DNA of 64,000 nucleotides from an alpha proteobacterium BAL199 (GCA_000171835.1 ABHC01000018.1:62001-126000); one strand, 5' to 3'; positions 1-8,096 are shown, counted from the first letter of the stretch. Numbers and translations: made by a program. The notes: a model not told the origin generated them from the sequence alone.

Positions 1-1
1 C

Positions 2-700
2 AAGGGGCTGACAACGGTCTCCGTGAAGCGCGTGTTCGCCATAACTCGCTCGGTCATCAATCTCGCGATTAGCGAGCATGGCTTGGACTGCGGCAATGCC
101 TTTGCACGCGTCTTCATGCCGGAAGACGGCGAGCGTCGGAGACGCCAACCGATACCACTCCGAAACATTCTCGATCTTCAGGCTTCATGCAGAGAAATCG
201 ACGATGATTTACGTTGGCTTCTTGCGCTCATAAGTGACACCGGATTGAGGCTTGCAGAAGCGGCAGGGCTCGCCACAGCCGACCTGCATGCTGATGCTGA
301 AGTCCCCTATGTCGATGTCAGGCCGCACCCGTGGCGCCCACTGAAGACGGATAGCAGCACACGGACGATACCATTGGTCGGGGCGTCTCTATGGGCAGCC
401 CAACGGATCGTCGAAGCCAGCACAGCGCCCTATGCCTTCCCGCGCTATGTGGATGGGGGCGACTGCAACGCTAATTCCGCAAGCGCAACGTTAAATAAGT
501 GGTTGAAGGCGTACGTCCCGGATGGCTGCGTGGTGCACTCGTTCAGGCACAGCCTTAGGGACCGACTGCGTGCCGTGGAATGTCCGTCCGAGATCGTTGA
601 TCAGATCGGCGGATGGGCGCGAGGGTCAGTTGGACAGGGGTACGGCAACGGCTTCCCTCTCGACGTTCAGCACCGTTGGATGCGAATGCTGGTCGCTTGA
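2..700 (+). CDS. Tyrosine recombinase (phage-type integrase), 5' end outside window
   Basis: This is the C-terminal catalytic half of a tyrosine site-specific recombinase. The frame is open to the left window edge, so the N-terminal core-binding domain lies outside; a GTG at 23 is the first possible start in view but is probably internal. Family residues visible are the first Arg in DTGLRLAEAAGL, the HxxR block in VHSFRHSLRDRL, a Trp/His-position residue in GGWARGS, and the nucleophile Tyr in GQGYGNG near the C-terminus. Such enzymes integrate or excise mobile DNA. The gene ends 73 bp before the left arm of the large inverted repeat, so it may belong to the same element as the polymerase remnant. 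That link is inference; it could equally be the last gene of an island to the left. Confidence 0.8.
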   Translation, partial: KGLTTVSVKRVFAITRSVINLAISEHGLDCGNAFARVFMPEDGERRRRQPIPLRNILDLQASCREIDDDLRWLLALISDTGLRLAEAAGLATADLHADAEVPYVDVRPHPWRPLKTDSSTRTIPLVGASLWAAQRIVEASTAPYAFPRYVDGGDCNANSASATLNKWLKAYVPDGCVVHSFRHSLRDRLRAVECPSEIVDQIGGWARGSVGQGYGNGFPLDVQHRWMRMLVA

Positions 701-772
701 CCTTGGCGCACTCCGAGCCTCCGGGAAGCAAGAATGCTTGCGCCGGAATGGCTTAGAGTCGGCTTTGAAGAG

Positions 773-1556
773 AAATTGGAGCGGGCGATGGTTGGTGGTG
801 CCTGGCTCCTGCTCCAAGCCGTATGCCGGTGCAAGCGATTCCAATAGGTTACTTCTTTCGGGACTCCCGTCAACACGCTCCAGATGTTCTACAGTTTGAT
901 GCGCAGTGCGCCTGTGCTCACCAACGCTCCCCTCAGTACCCCAAGCTAACCCTCTGCTGACCCTGGTTGGCTCAGGTGGGCTATCGTGGATGGGGTCAGG
1001 GGACGAAGCGCGGCAACATGCATCCAGTGGGCCGGGCGCATCCCCGAGTTGGGGGACAATCCCCTACTAGTATATAGAGCTATATGTCCCCTAACTCGTC
1101 TGGGTTGTGGAAACCTGTATCGCCTCAGGGTGCCATCTCACAAGCGTATGGCTACCTGCTTCACAGAACTGGATCCCCTTGTAAGCCCAGGTGATCAAGA
1201 AGCCTGGATGACTGCAGCAGGCTCCTGGTGTGTTCCTGGATCATGCATGCCCCTGCTAGGGGGGAGGCGGTCGCCAGGGCCCCCCTGGAGGATATGATAG
1301 ATCTGGTTACCGGCACTTACTCAGGATCATCGTCAACACATGCCCTGCTGTATCAAGGCTGAACCGGTTCTATCTGATGAGATCAGGTAGCCATAGCCTG
1401 ATAAAAGCTTGGAGCATCAGCCTGGGAAACAGATTGATGGTTGGATACGGCTGATCGATATTATTATTTATTAACAGTTGGTTAGGTTAACTCAGCAGCC
1501 CCTAGAGAGATCTATGTGAAGGTCCGTGCATGGCTTCACCAAAGTGCGGGATTTTT
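773..1556. repeat. Left arm of a 784-bp inverted repeat (IR-L)
   Basis: The sequence is the reverse complement of 9248-9977 followed by 8043-8096. Read by eye, 773-1450 has no mismatch to the right arm. Six substitutions follow, at 1451, 1484, 1486, 1497, 1519 and 1533, with no indels. The outer tip reads AAATTGGAGCGGGCG and the inner edge GGGATTTTT. The arm contains nested dyads, many CTAG, GATC and CCTGG palindromes, and no convincing gene; the 103-codon frame at 986-1297 is present in both arms but resembles nothing I know. The inner edge abuts the ISL3 element. The arm accounts for the gene-free stretch from 773 to the insertion sequence. Confidence 0.93.
1045..1098. other. Cruciform-forming dyad inside IR-L (mirrored at 9652-9705)
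   Basis: Arms CGAGTTGGGGGAC (1045-1057) and GTCCCCTAACTCG (1086-1098) pair over 13 positions with one G-T pair. Between them sits a second hairpin, ATATAG-AG-CTATAT (1072-1085). The same structure occurs in the right arm. Nested, partly AT-rich dyads of this kind occur at replication origins and telomeres of plasmid-like elements. No transcription-terminator T-tract follows. Confidence 0.6.
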
Positions 1557-1579
1557 GGCTCTTTTGAATTTCGAGTGGG

Positions 1580-2806
1580 CTATGCGGCCTGCGGGTTGAT
1601 CCGGGTGAAGTCGAGTTTTCCGGCGATGAGGAAGAGTACGGTGCGCATGGTGGCGAACCGGGTGTAGCCGCGGGCCTTGCGTTTGGCGGCCTGAAACAGG
1701 CCATTGAGCGCCTCGATGAAGCCGTTGGTCTGGCGGGTCTGGGTCCAGGCGACGATGCCGTCGAAGTGCCTACGGATCATCCTGGCGACGTCTTTCATCG
1801 GCTCGACCTTGGAACGCAGGACGTTGGTGCACCACTGCTTGAGCATGGCGGAGACGACGTTGATCTGCTTGCGCTCGAGGATGTCGCGCAAATTCTCACG
1901 GTAGAGCCAGGCGCGCGGCGTGCGTTTGGTGGCGACCTGAGCGATCAACGCGTCAAGGTCGGCCCGGCCCTCGTCAGTCAGCCGGTCGCGGTCTTTGAGC
2001 AGCTTCCAGCGCAGCCCCTTGAGGCTCGGATCGGTTCGCTGCTCGATGCGCCTGGTCTGATCGACGGCGGCGGACGCATGGGCGACGACGTGGAATTTGT
2101 CGAAGGTGATGCGCGCGTTGGGCAACTGCCTGGCCACGCCCTTGATGAAGGCCGGCGACATGTCGATGCTCACCGAGCGGACCTGCTCGGGCATGGCTTT
2201 GTGCTCGGCCAGGTATTCGGCGAAGTGGGTGATGGTTTTGGCGTCCTTGCCTTCGGTGACGAACACCACCTTGCGCTCATCCATATCGGCGGCGATGGTC
2301 AGGTAGTTGTGGCCGCGCCGGCAGGAGGTCTCGTCGATCGCCACCGCCGTCACCGTCGACAGATCGGCCTCGGCCAGGGCGAGATCGACATAGCGCGAAC
2401 AGATCGCATGGACGCGATGCCAGGACAGGCCGACCAGCTTGGCCACGGCGGCAAAGGTCATCTGCCGGGCCATGGCCAGCACCAGCGCCTCGAACAGCAG
2501 GGTGAAGCCGGCGAGCTTGCCGAACCACTCGGGCTCGACCTGCACGACCCGCCCGTCGGGCAGCTTCACGCGAGGCGTTCTGACCTCCAGGAAGCATTCG
2601 TGCTGGAAGAAGTTCAGATGCCGCAGGCGCTTGATCTGGGTGTCGTGGACCGGATGCACGCCTGCCACGCCGGCCGCCGGAAACCGTGTCCCGGCGACGA
2701 AATCGACACCGATCGTCAGGGTCTTCTCGGCCGCGTCGAAGTCGACGCCGTTGACGTACCACGGCTCGGCAATGCCCAAGGCCACCTCGAAGAGTTGGTT
2801 CTGCAT
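1580..2806 (-). CDS. ISL3-family transposase
   Basis: This 408-aa DDE transposase is of normal length for ISL3. An HTH-like N-terminal half (LVGLSWHRVHAICSRYVD) precedes the catalytic Asp in VAIDETSCRRGHNYLT, a second Asp in VSIDMSPAFIKGV, and the catalytic Glu in NGFIEALNGLF. The chosen ATG at 2806 follows a G-rich Shine-Dalgarno-like GCGGGG. An upstream in-frame start at 2839 would add 11 residues without improving the match. The frame is intact, so the element could still be active. The last 13 codons are duplicated in the ISL3 remnant at 6865-6939. Confidence 0.92.
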   Translation of the reverse strand: MQNQLFEVALGIAEPWYVNGVDFDAAEKTLTIGVDFVAGTRFPAAGVAGVHPVHDTQIKRLRHLNFFQHECFLEVRTPRVKLPDGRVVQVEPEWFGKLAGFTLLFEALVLAMARQMTFAAVAKLVGLSWHRVHAICSRYVDLALAEADLSTVTAVAIDETSCRRGHNYLTIAADMDERKVVFVTEGKDAKTITHFAEYLAEHKAMPEQVRSVSIDMSPAFIKGVARQLPNARITFDKFHVVAHASAAVDQTRRIEQRTDPSLKGLRWKLLKDRDRLTDEGRADLDALIAQVATKRTPRAWLYRENLRDILERKQINVVSAMLKQWCTNVLRSKVEPMKDVARMIRRHFDGIVAWTQTRQTNGFIEALNGLFQAAKRKARGYTRFATMRTVLFLIAGKLDFTRINPQAA

Positions 2807-2846
2807 GCCCCGCACTCGCCTCCAGAGCCCCACCTGCACCCAGCAT

Positions 2847-2933
2847 GGCCAGGCGGGGATCGGCCATCAAGGACGCTTCGCGCCGCTGCGCGGTGGCCTC
2901 CGGCCATCCTTGACCGCCGATCCCCGCCTGGCC
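2847..2933. repeat. Long hairpin in the ISL3 leader
   Basis: The 27-nt arms 2847-2873 and 2907-2933 pair with only two adjacent mismatches: GGCCAGGCGGGGATCGG against its complement, then ATCAAGGA against TCCTTGA. The loop of about 33 nt is itself GC-rich and self-complementary. It lies between the transposase start and the right end of the element. A role in blocking read-through into the transposase gene is plausible but unproven. Confidence 0.75.
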
Positions 2934-3051
2934 CCGCAGAAGGCAGGTCGGGACGAAGGGATGGTCTCGCCGGTCGAACAAAGGGATCGATGCAGGCCCG
3001 TCGTCAGGCCCCAGCTCGACAGCCGCTACCCACTCGGATTTCAAAAGAGGC

Positions 3052-3392
3052 TCAAAGACCGAAGCATCACAGCTTGAGACATACCGGCCCCCATGTGGTG
3101 TCCGGCGCGGTCCCGCCGCGCGTCTGTCAAACATGACAGATTGTGGATCTATCGGGGAGCAAGCTCACCAAGCGGTGTACAGGCGTGATCGCGGCCCGTT
3201 TCCGGTGGCCCCGTTCACGCACGTTCTGCCGGGTCAGGAGACTGCGCTATGGAGCGGATCCGATGGACTTCACGATTGCCGATCGGAACGATTCGAGGTC
3301 GCGGATATCTCCGTCCGGCGCATTGAGACCGTAAATCGATCGAACCATCGGGTCTGCTGCATCGAAGTTGCGGACATTGAACCGGTCTGAAT
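3052..3392. other. Gene-free spacer between ISL3 and ISAs1
   Basis: This stretch of about 340 bp has chromosome-like composition. A frame at 3133-3390 exists but has no recognisable domain and no ribosome-binding site. I see nothing else in it. Confidence 0.4.
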
Positions 3393-4666
3393 CAGGGCTG
3401 TTCAGTTCTGGTCATGAGCGCTGATAAGCCAAGGCGTGGTATGGGTTTAGGGCGTTGATGTAGAGTTCCCTGCTGACGTTTTCAGTGCCGTTGGCGCGCA
3501 TGATGTTGAGAGCGAAGGTTCGGAACCGTGCGAAGTGTCCTGGCTTGTTTCGGATGCGGCTGTTGTCCTCGAAGAAGCTGACGTCGCGGACGTAGTGGCT
3601 GCGGTTTTCGATCCCCCAATGTTGACGGATGGCTGCACCGACAGTGGCGGCGGGCAGATTGATCTGACAGGCGTAGAGCGATATCTCGTGGGTATCGTGC
3701 CAAAAGCCGGATTTGGTGTCCTTGTGCCAGGTGAGGCGGGTGACCCGGGCGACGGCGACGATCAGGCCGTCCCACTCGGGGCCGAGGCGGCCGGCGACGT
3801 CGAAGGTCTCGACCCGGCGATGCTCCTGTCGGCCATGACGGTTGCGCTCGATGGTTTCGGCACGGTCGACGGGGGCCTTGGCGGCACAGAGCGCCATCAG
3901 CTTGTCATGGAGCGTCGGCTGGTTGGTCTTGACCTGGACGACGAGGAAGTTTCCGGTGTCCCTGGCCGCCTCGAATGTTTTTTTTGACAGTGCATGGCAT
4001 CGGCGGTGAAGACAACACCGGTCAATCCCAGGTCCCGGATCATCTGCTGCGCGGCCGGGATCTCGTTGGACTTGTCGTCGATCTCGGTATGCGCCAGGAC
4101 GATGGCCGAGGCCGACCCGAAGGCCGTCAACGTTTGGGCTGCCTTGCGGTCGTTGATGTGATCGAAGCTGCCTCGCAGCGTCTTGCCGTCGAGCGCGACA
4201 ACCGCCTTTTCGCCCACCTCACCCTCCGGCAGCAGGGTTTTCGCATGGCGTCGGAACGCGTCTTCAAGGGTCTCGGTGTCCAGCGACTGGAGCACGGTGC
4301 GCAGGGTGTTCACCACCGGCGCCCGCTTCAAGTCGACCCCGAAGTGGTGAGTGAGGTGCTCCCGACGGTGCTCCAGGAAGGTGATGATGCCGCGGTACGA
4401 CCGGGCCCCGCTCAGCAAGGCCAGCACCGTGAACATCAACAGATACGGCAGCGGATACCGCTTGCCTTGCGCCCGCCGAGGGTCGGGAACATCCTGCAAA
4501 GCTGCCAGAAGATTGGAAAACGGAACCATGGCACCCTCCATCAAGGTGCCCGTCATTGATTCAGGCTTTTCCGATCACCGGTAGACTCGTTTTCAGGCCG
4601 AAGACCGCCCCCTCGACTCGCATGGCGATAGCGCAGCCCTCACACGAAGAGAACTGAACAGCCCTG
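3393..4666 (-). mobile_element. ISAs1-family insertion sequence (inactivated)
   Basis: The element is about 1.27 kb, bounded by the perfect 17-bp inverted repeat CAGGGCTGTTCAGTTCT (3393-3409) and its complement at 4650-4666. It contains a single transposase gene that is frameshifted. No target duplication is visible in the flanks. Confidence 0.85.
3412..4556 (-). pseudogene. ISAs1-family transposase, split at an A8 run
   Basis: The N-terminal frame (4556 to 3897) carries the DUF4372-like start and the first catalytic region (VVALDGKTLRGSFDH, then DIND/DDKSNEIP and FTADAMHCQKK). The C-terminal frame (ending at 3412) carries the family signature RQHWGIENRSHYVRDVSFFED. The frames meet at eight A residues on the coding strand (T8 at 3978-3985). 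Reading -1 there restores KKTFEAARDTGNFLVVQVK, the expected family sequence. The simplest reading is loss of one A from an A9 run. A programmed -1 slip on A-AAA-AAA is an alternative, since the downstream frame is otherwise clean. Confidence 0.85.
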
Positions 4667-4806
4667 GCCTTCGCTCCGCCTCCATGGTATCCTTAAGGAA
4701 GTACAGGAAGTCCTGATTCTGAAGATTGCATCCAATATACCCTTGGTAGGATTCCTGGGTTCACCTACCATGAAAGCGAGTATTTATTTTAAGAAAGACC
4801 GCATAA

Positions 4807-6504
4807 ATGGGCGTCTGGACAGTGGCGATCGTCGACAGCGGGGTGGTGGACGAGTTTGAGGCGACCTATGGGGCGAGCCTCTACCAATGGGATTTCTACT
4901 ACAACAACGCGGACACCGACGGCGGCCGGACGACCAGCCACGGCTCGACGGTTGCGCTGGCCATTGAACAGACCAACAGCAGCTTGGAGCGGATCGACCT
5001 CCAGATATCGTCGAACAGCGGTTCGAGTGTCAGTTCGTCGGCGGCTGACGCGGCGTTCAACCAGCTGATCAGTCTTCACGACCAGGGTTGGCACATCGGG
5101 TCCATCAATCTGAGCTGGGGCAGCCTGTACTACAATTCCACCTACGTGCCCGAGCTCAACGCGCTGGCGGCGCGCGGGGTATTTGCCGTGGCGGCCAGCG
5201 GCAACGGCGGCAGCCACTCCGGTTTGGAGTATCCGTCGTACCCGGCGGCGCTGAGCAACGTGATCTCGGTCGGCAGCCATGACGGCGCCGGCAACCCGAC
5301 GAGGTTCTCGCAGAACCACCCGAGCTACGTCCACGTGCTGGCCGACGGCGAGGACTATCCGACAGGGCACAACGGAACCAGCTTTGCTGCACCACAGGTC
5401 TCGGCTGGTGTGGCGACCGTTCAGGCCCTTGCCGATTCCGCGCTGGAGCGGCGCCTGTCGTTCGGCGAGACCGTTGATGTTCTGCAACAGGGCGGCGGCG
5501 CCACCCTCTCCAACCCGGATCCCGCGAACGGCACCAGCCGCTACTACCTTTTCAACCAGGAAGGGTCTCTCAACTACTTTCTCGGGAGATACCTCGACCC
5601 GGAATTCAGCGGCTATGAGTACGTGGCGTCATACGGCGATATCGAGAGTGCCTATGCCGGCAATCCGGCGGGGGCACGGTCGCACCTGATCAACTCCGGA
5701 GCATACGAGGGCCGGGAGGTTACTTTCGACGGGCTGGAGTACGTCGCCTCGTACAGCGATTTGATGGCGGCCCTGGGAACCGACCGGGCCGCCGCAGCGA
5801 CGCACTACATGAACAGCGGACGATACGAAGGCCGGAGCACGACCTTTGACGGCGAAAGCTATCTGGCGGCGTATGCGGATCTTCGGGGGGTGTTCGGCAA
5901 CAATGTCGCGGCGGCCACCCGGCACTACATCTCCAGCGGCTATGCCGAAGGACGTTCGCCGACCGGAGGTGGGGGTGGTGGCGGTGGTGGCACGGATACC
6001 GGCACGCCCGCCGTTTCGGAAGGGGCGACCGATCTGCCGGCGAACTCTTCGACCTCGGGTTATGTCGGTGTCGGACAGAGCGTGACCGGCACCATCAGTC
6101 TCTACGACCGCGACTGGTTCCGCACTGAGCTTACCGCCGGCCAGACGGTCATCATCGAGGCCCGGGGTTCGGCCAGCGGCGGCGGAACGCTCTATGATCC
6201 GGAGCTTCTGGTTTACAATTCGAGCGGCCGCTTCGTGGCCTACAACTTGGATAGCGGCGCGGGCTACGATGCCTATTTGCGCTATACGCCGTCGACATCC
6301 GGCACCTACTACCTGGAGGTTGATGGGTACAGCAGCTACCGAGGGACGTACACGCTCTCCGTTGCATCGCAAAACGGAGCAGCGGTATCGACGCTTGCGA
6401 GCTACGGCGACGCCGGTCAGGAGAGATTTGCAGATCTCAGCGCGCCGGCGCCGGAGCCCGATTGGAGCAAACCCTATTCGAGTTCGGTGGACGGCCTCAT
6501 GTAG
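4807..6504 (+). CDS. Subtilisin-like serine protease with 45-residue repeats and a PPC-type domain
   Basis: This 565-aa protein begins directly with a peptidase S8 domain (about residues 1-230). The triad is Asp in VAIVDSGV, His in TSHGSTVA and Ser in NGTSFAAP, with the oxyanion Asn in AASGNGG. Three repeats of about 45 residues follow (about 270-395), built on Y-x-A-[SA]-Y-x-D-[LI] ... H-[YL]-x-x-[SG]-G-x-x-E-G-R. A Gly-rich linker leads to a beta-rich pre-peptidase C-terminal-like domain (about 415-520; GQSVTGTISLYDRDWF ... GTYYLEVDGY). There is no Sec signal peptide, which suggests type I-style export or an intracellular role; no transporter genes are nearby. AAGAAAGA precedes the ATG. It is the only intact passenger gene inside the ISL3-bounded segment, so it may have been carried by it. 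Confidence 0.85.
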   Translation: MGVWTVAIVDSGVVDEFEATYGASLYQWDFYYNNADTDGGRTTSHGSTVALAIEQTNSSLERIDLQISSNSGSSVSSSAADAAFNQLISLHDQGWHIGSINLSWGSLYYNSTYVPELNALAARGVFAVAASGNGGSHSGLEYPSYPAALSNVISVGSHDGAGNPTRFSQNHPSYVHVLADGEDYPTGHNGTSFAAPQVSAGVATVQALADSALERRLSFGETVDVLQQGGGATLSNPDPANGTSRYYLFNQEGSLNYFLGRYLDPEFSGYEYVASYGDIESAYAGNPAGARSHLINSGAYEGREVTFDGLEYVASYSDLMAALGTDRAAAATHYMNSGRYEGRSTTFDGESYLAAYADLRGVFGNNVAAATRHYISSGYAEGRSPTGGGGGGGGGTDTGTPAVSEGATDLPANSSTSGYVGVGQSVTGTISLYDRDWFRTELTAGQTVIIEARGSASGGGTLYDPELLVYNSSGRFVAYNLDSGAGYDAYLRYTPSTSGTYYLEVDGYSSYRGTYTLSVASQNGAAVSTLASYGDAGQERFADLSAPAPEPDWSKPYSSSVDGLM

Positions 6505-6610
6505 CGTTCCGGGGGTCCAGAAGGAGACCGGCCTCGATGGGCCGTTGGCCGGTGCGATCGAGGACCGGACGCTTTGGTTCGTCGATCACTCGACGGTTCG
6601 GTAGGACCGG

Positions 6611-6864
6611 TCATCCCACCCGTGGGACGAACATTGGCTGGGCCGGAGCGAACGGCGAGGTGAAAAGCGGCGCCATCAGCCGCGTGCCGCGTGCCGCCCC
6701 CAGCCCGGCAAGCGCCGGGTGAACGGCCGACGCCGCCGCGAACTCGTCCTCGATGCGAGGAGGCGCGTAGCTGATCTTGCCGGTCGGCCGCCGGGTCAGC
6801 GACAGCACCATGGTCCCGACGTAGACGATTTCGCCCGCAGTCAGAGTGAATCCGTACCCGTTGA
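6611..6864 (-). pseudogene. 3' fragment of a chromosomal gene cut by ISL3 DNA
   Basis: An open frame on the minus strand runs from the ISL3 remnant boundary at about 6864 to a stop at 6611. It encodes about 84 residues including NGYGFTLTAGEIVYVGTM and a C-terminus rich in Ala, Pro and Phe. Codon use and composition are host-like. The N-terminal part is missing, replaced by ISL3 sequence. I do not recognise the family. An internal ATG at 6811 could start a 66-aa product, but a truncated gene is the better reading. Confidence 0.5.
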
Positions 6865-6939
6865 CCTCATCGCCGGAAAACTCGACTTCACCCGGATCAA
6901 CCCGCAGGCCGCATAGCCCACTCGAAATTCAAAAGAGCC
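6865..6939 (+). mobile_element. 75-bp ISL3 end remnant, inverted relative to the full copy
   Basis: The 75 bp are the exact reverse complement of 1557-1631. They comprise the terminal inverted repeat (CGAAATTCAAAAGAGCC) and the last codons of the transposase (GKLDFTRINPQAA). The outward-facing terminus at 6939 interrupts the family-B polymerase frame. Confidence 0.92.
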
Positions 6940-7874
6940 GGAATTTTTATCGCCGCCATAGCCGTCGAGTAAGCCCCGGCTAGATCAAAATCGAACCAGA
7001 AGTCGCCCTCGGTGAGACCAAACGTGTAAGCCTCGTTGCGCCCACCGTGATACGCTTCGGTAGCAATTTTCTCATATTCCGCAACCAATGTCTTGAAGAC
7101 TGACTTTTTTGTCTTCCTGTACCGCTTTCCAGTCCAGACTGATTCAGTGACTTCCTCGGTGCCTAAGACATCAGCTGGCAAAATACCGCTTTGATTCCAG
7201 AGATTTGTGAGAAACTTGGTCGCTAGGCTTCCAATCGTCAGAGGCACCTCATCGCCAAGACCTTCTTCGCAGCTAAACTGGCGCATTCGGTGAGCGTGTC
7301 TGGCCGAGATCTCTGCATCTCTGATAGCGTAATTTCTGAAAAGTTCAGGTTCACGATCGAGCAGAACGTCCATTCTCTCTATAGATCCAGGAGGCAATTC
7401 GATCTTCGGAAAATTATGCAGATCGCCAACTGCAGCCAAAGATGTCCCTCCGGGAGCTATCGCCATCGTATCGACAAGGTGAACTTTCAATTTCCGGGCG
7501 TGTTTAGCACTATCGTAGAAGGTGCATTCATGAGGTTTGGTTATCGTACTGAAACTGCCTCTCAGGTTATCAAACTCAGTCCTTAATTTACGGTTATCCC
7601 TAAAAGCGGCTAAATCAGCACGGGTAAAATGTGCTGCAGCGCAAACTTCTTGAGGCCAAGACCGGCCCAGAACTCCTTGTTCACGAGCAACCTGGATTGC
7701 GTGTCCTAGCAGGTCAGACAGTTTCCAGCGGTGCTTAAGTTCGGGGCCTTCAGTGTAGACAATGCCAGAGCATTCCGAACTTGTTGTTAGAACTGTGAAT
7801 TGGTAACTGAGTATATGGTTGCGGTGCTCCTCCGGCAGATACACCCATTCGCTATCAAAGCCGATGATGATCAT
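6897..7874 (-). pseudogene. Family-B DNA polymerase (plasmid/viral type), truncated after motif A
   Basis: The native sequence is 6940-7874; the frame then runs 43 bases into ISL3 DNA. The N-terminus is a 3'-5' exonuclease: Exo I D7-x-E9 (GFDSEW), Exo II around H82-D87 (AHFTRADLAAF), Exo III Y182-x3-D186 (YAIRDAEI). Next come the YxGG-type linker (YHGGRNEAYTFG, about 275) and polymerase motif A with catalytic D297 (DFDLAGAYSTAM). The fingers, motif B (KxxxNxxYG) and motif C (DTD) are missing, so the protein cannot polymerise. The usual length is several hundred residues more. The short linker and small exonuclease resemble the organellar/plasmid/phage branch (DNA_pol_B_2) rather than PolB II. 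Composition is clearly AT-richer than the host. No good Shine-Dalgarno precedes the ATG. Whether it was protein-primed or a primer-independent (pipolin) type cannot be decided without the palm. Confidence 0.8.
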
Positions 7875-8042
7875 CTAGCCACACCAATTAGCCTTGCCGA
7901 TATCAGCCGTGATGCTAACCGGGTTTGGGGCACTTGGCAAAAGTGTAGTTATCCCTGTTGTGGCCCAATACCTTCTTATTACACCTGGAATTAACTTATT
8001 GATTTTATGTATGATTTTAGAATACAGGAATGCGTAAATGGT
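7875..8042. promoter_or_regulatory. AT-rich leader between IR-R and the polymerase gene
   Basis: This AT-rich interval between the inner edge of the right arm and the polymerase ATG probably holds its promoter. I cannot point to a defined -35/-10 pair. A 64-codon frame (8069-7875) starts inside the arm and ends with TAG immediately before, and in phase with, the polymerase ATG. Confidence 0.3.
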
Positions 8043-8096
8043 AAAAATCCCGCACTTTGGTGAAGGCATGCACGGACCTCCACATAGATCTCTCTA
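8043..8096. repeat. Inner 54 bp of the right inverted-repeat arm (IR-R)
   Basis: The sequence is the reverse complement of 1503-1556 with two mismatches. It is separated from the rest of the arm by the IS630-type insertion. It ends at 8096 with the TA that was duplicated on insertion. Confidence 0.9.

Larger units (their letters stand above)
1557..3051 (-). mobile_element. ISL3-family insertion sequence
   Basis: The element is about 1.5 kb. Its left end begins GGCTCTTTTGAATTTCGAG. The right end, at 3029-3051, is the imperfect inverted counterpart GCCTCTTTTGAAATCCGAG with three mismatches in the first 23 positions. It contains one complete ISL3-type transposase and a long hairpin upstream of that gene. 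The immediate flanks, ggattttt on the left and tcaaagac on the right, are not a direct repeat. The copy has therefore recombined, or it forms one end of a larger composite unit with the remnant at 6865-6939. Confidence 0.85.
1557..6939. mobile_element. Putative ISL3-bounded composite transposon
   Basis: The outer ends are inverted copies of the same ISL3 terminus, GGCTCTTTTGAATTTCG at 1557 and its complement at 6939. The flanking octamers are ggattttt (1549-1556) and ggaatttt (6940-6947). They match at 7 of 8 positions, and 8 bp is the usual ISL3 target duplication. Inside are a full ISL3, a broken ISAs1, the S8 protease and a truncated host-like gene. Alternatively, two independent ISL3 insertions were followed by a deletion, since the octamers fall in AT tracts where chance matches are likely. 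Confidence 0.5.

Noticed and set aside
734-847. 37-codon frame crossing the outer tip of IR-L (MLAPEWLRVGFEEKLERAM start)
   Set aside because: The shared C-terminal part also reads open in the right arm, but with a different upstream. It is too short and lacks context to call a gene.
986-1297. 103-codon frame in both inverted-repeat arms
   Set aside because: It is present in both arms only because the arms are identical. It has no ribosome-binding site or domain, and it spans the nested dyad.
1766-3136. 456-codon frame antisense to the ISL3 transposase
   Set aside because: It mirrors the transposase and has no motifs. The transposase frame explains the region.
3133-3390. 85-codon frame between ISL3 and ISAs1
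   Set aside because: It has no recognisable family, no ribosome-binding site, and a competing frame overlaps it.
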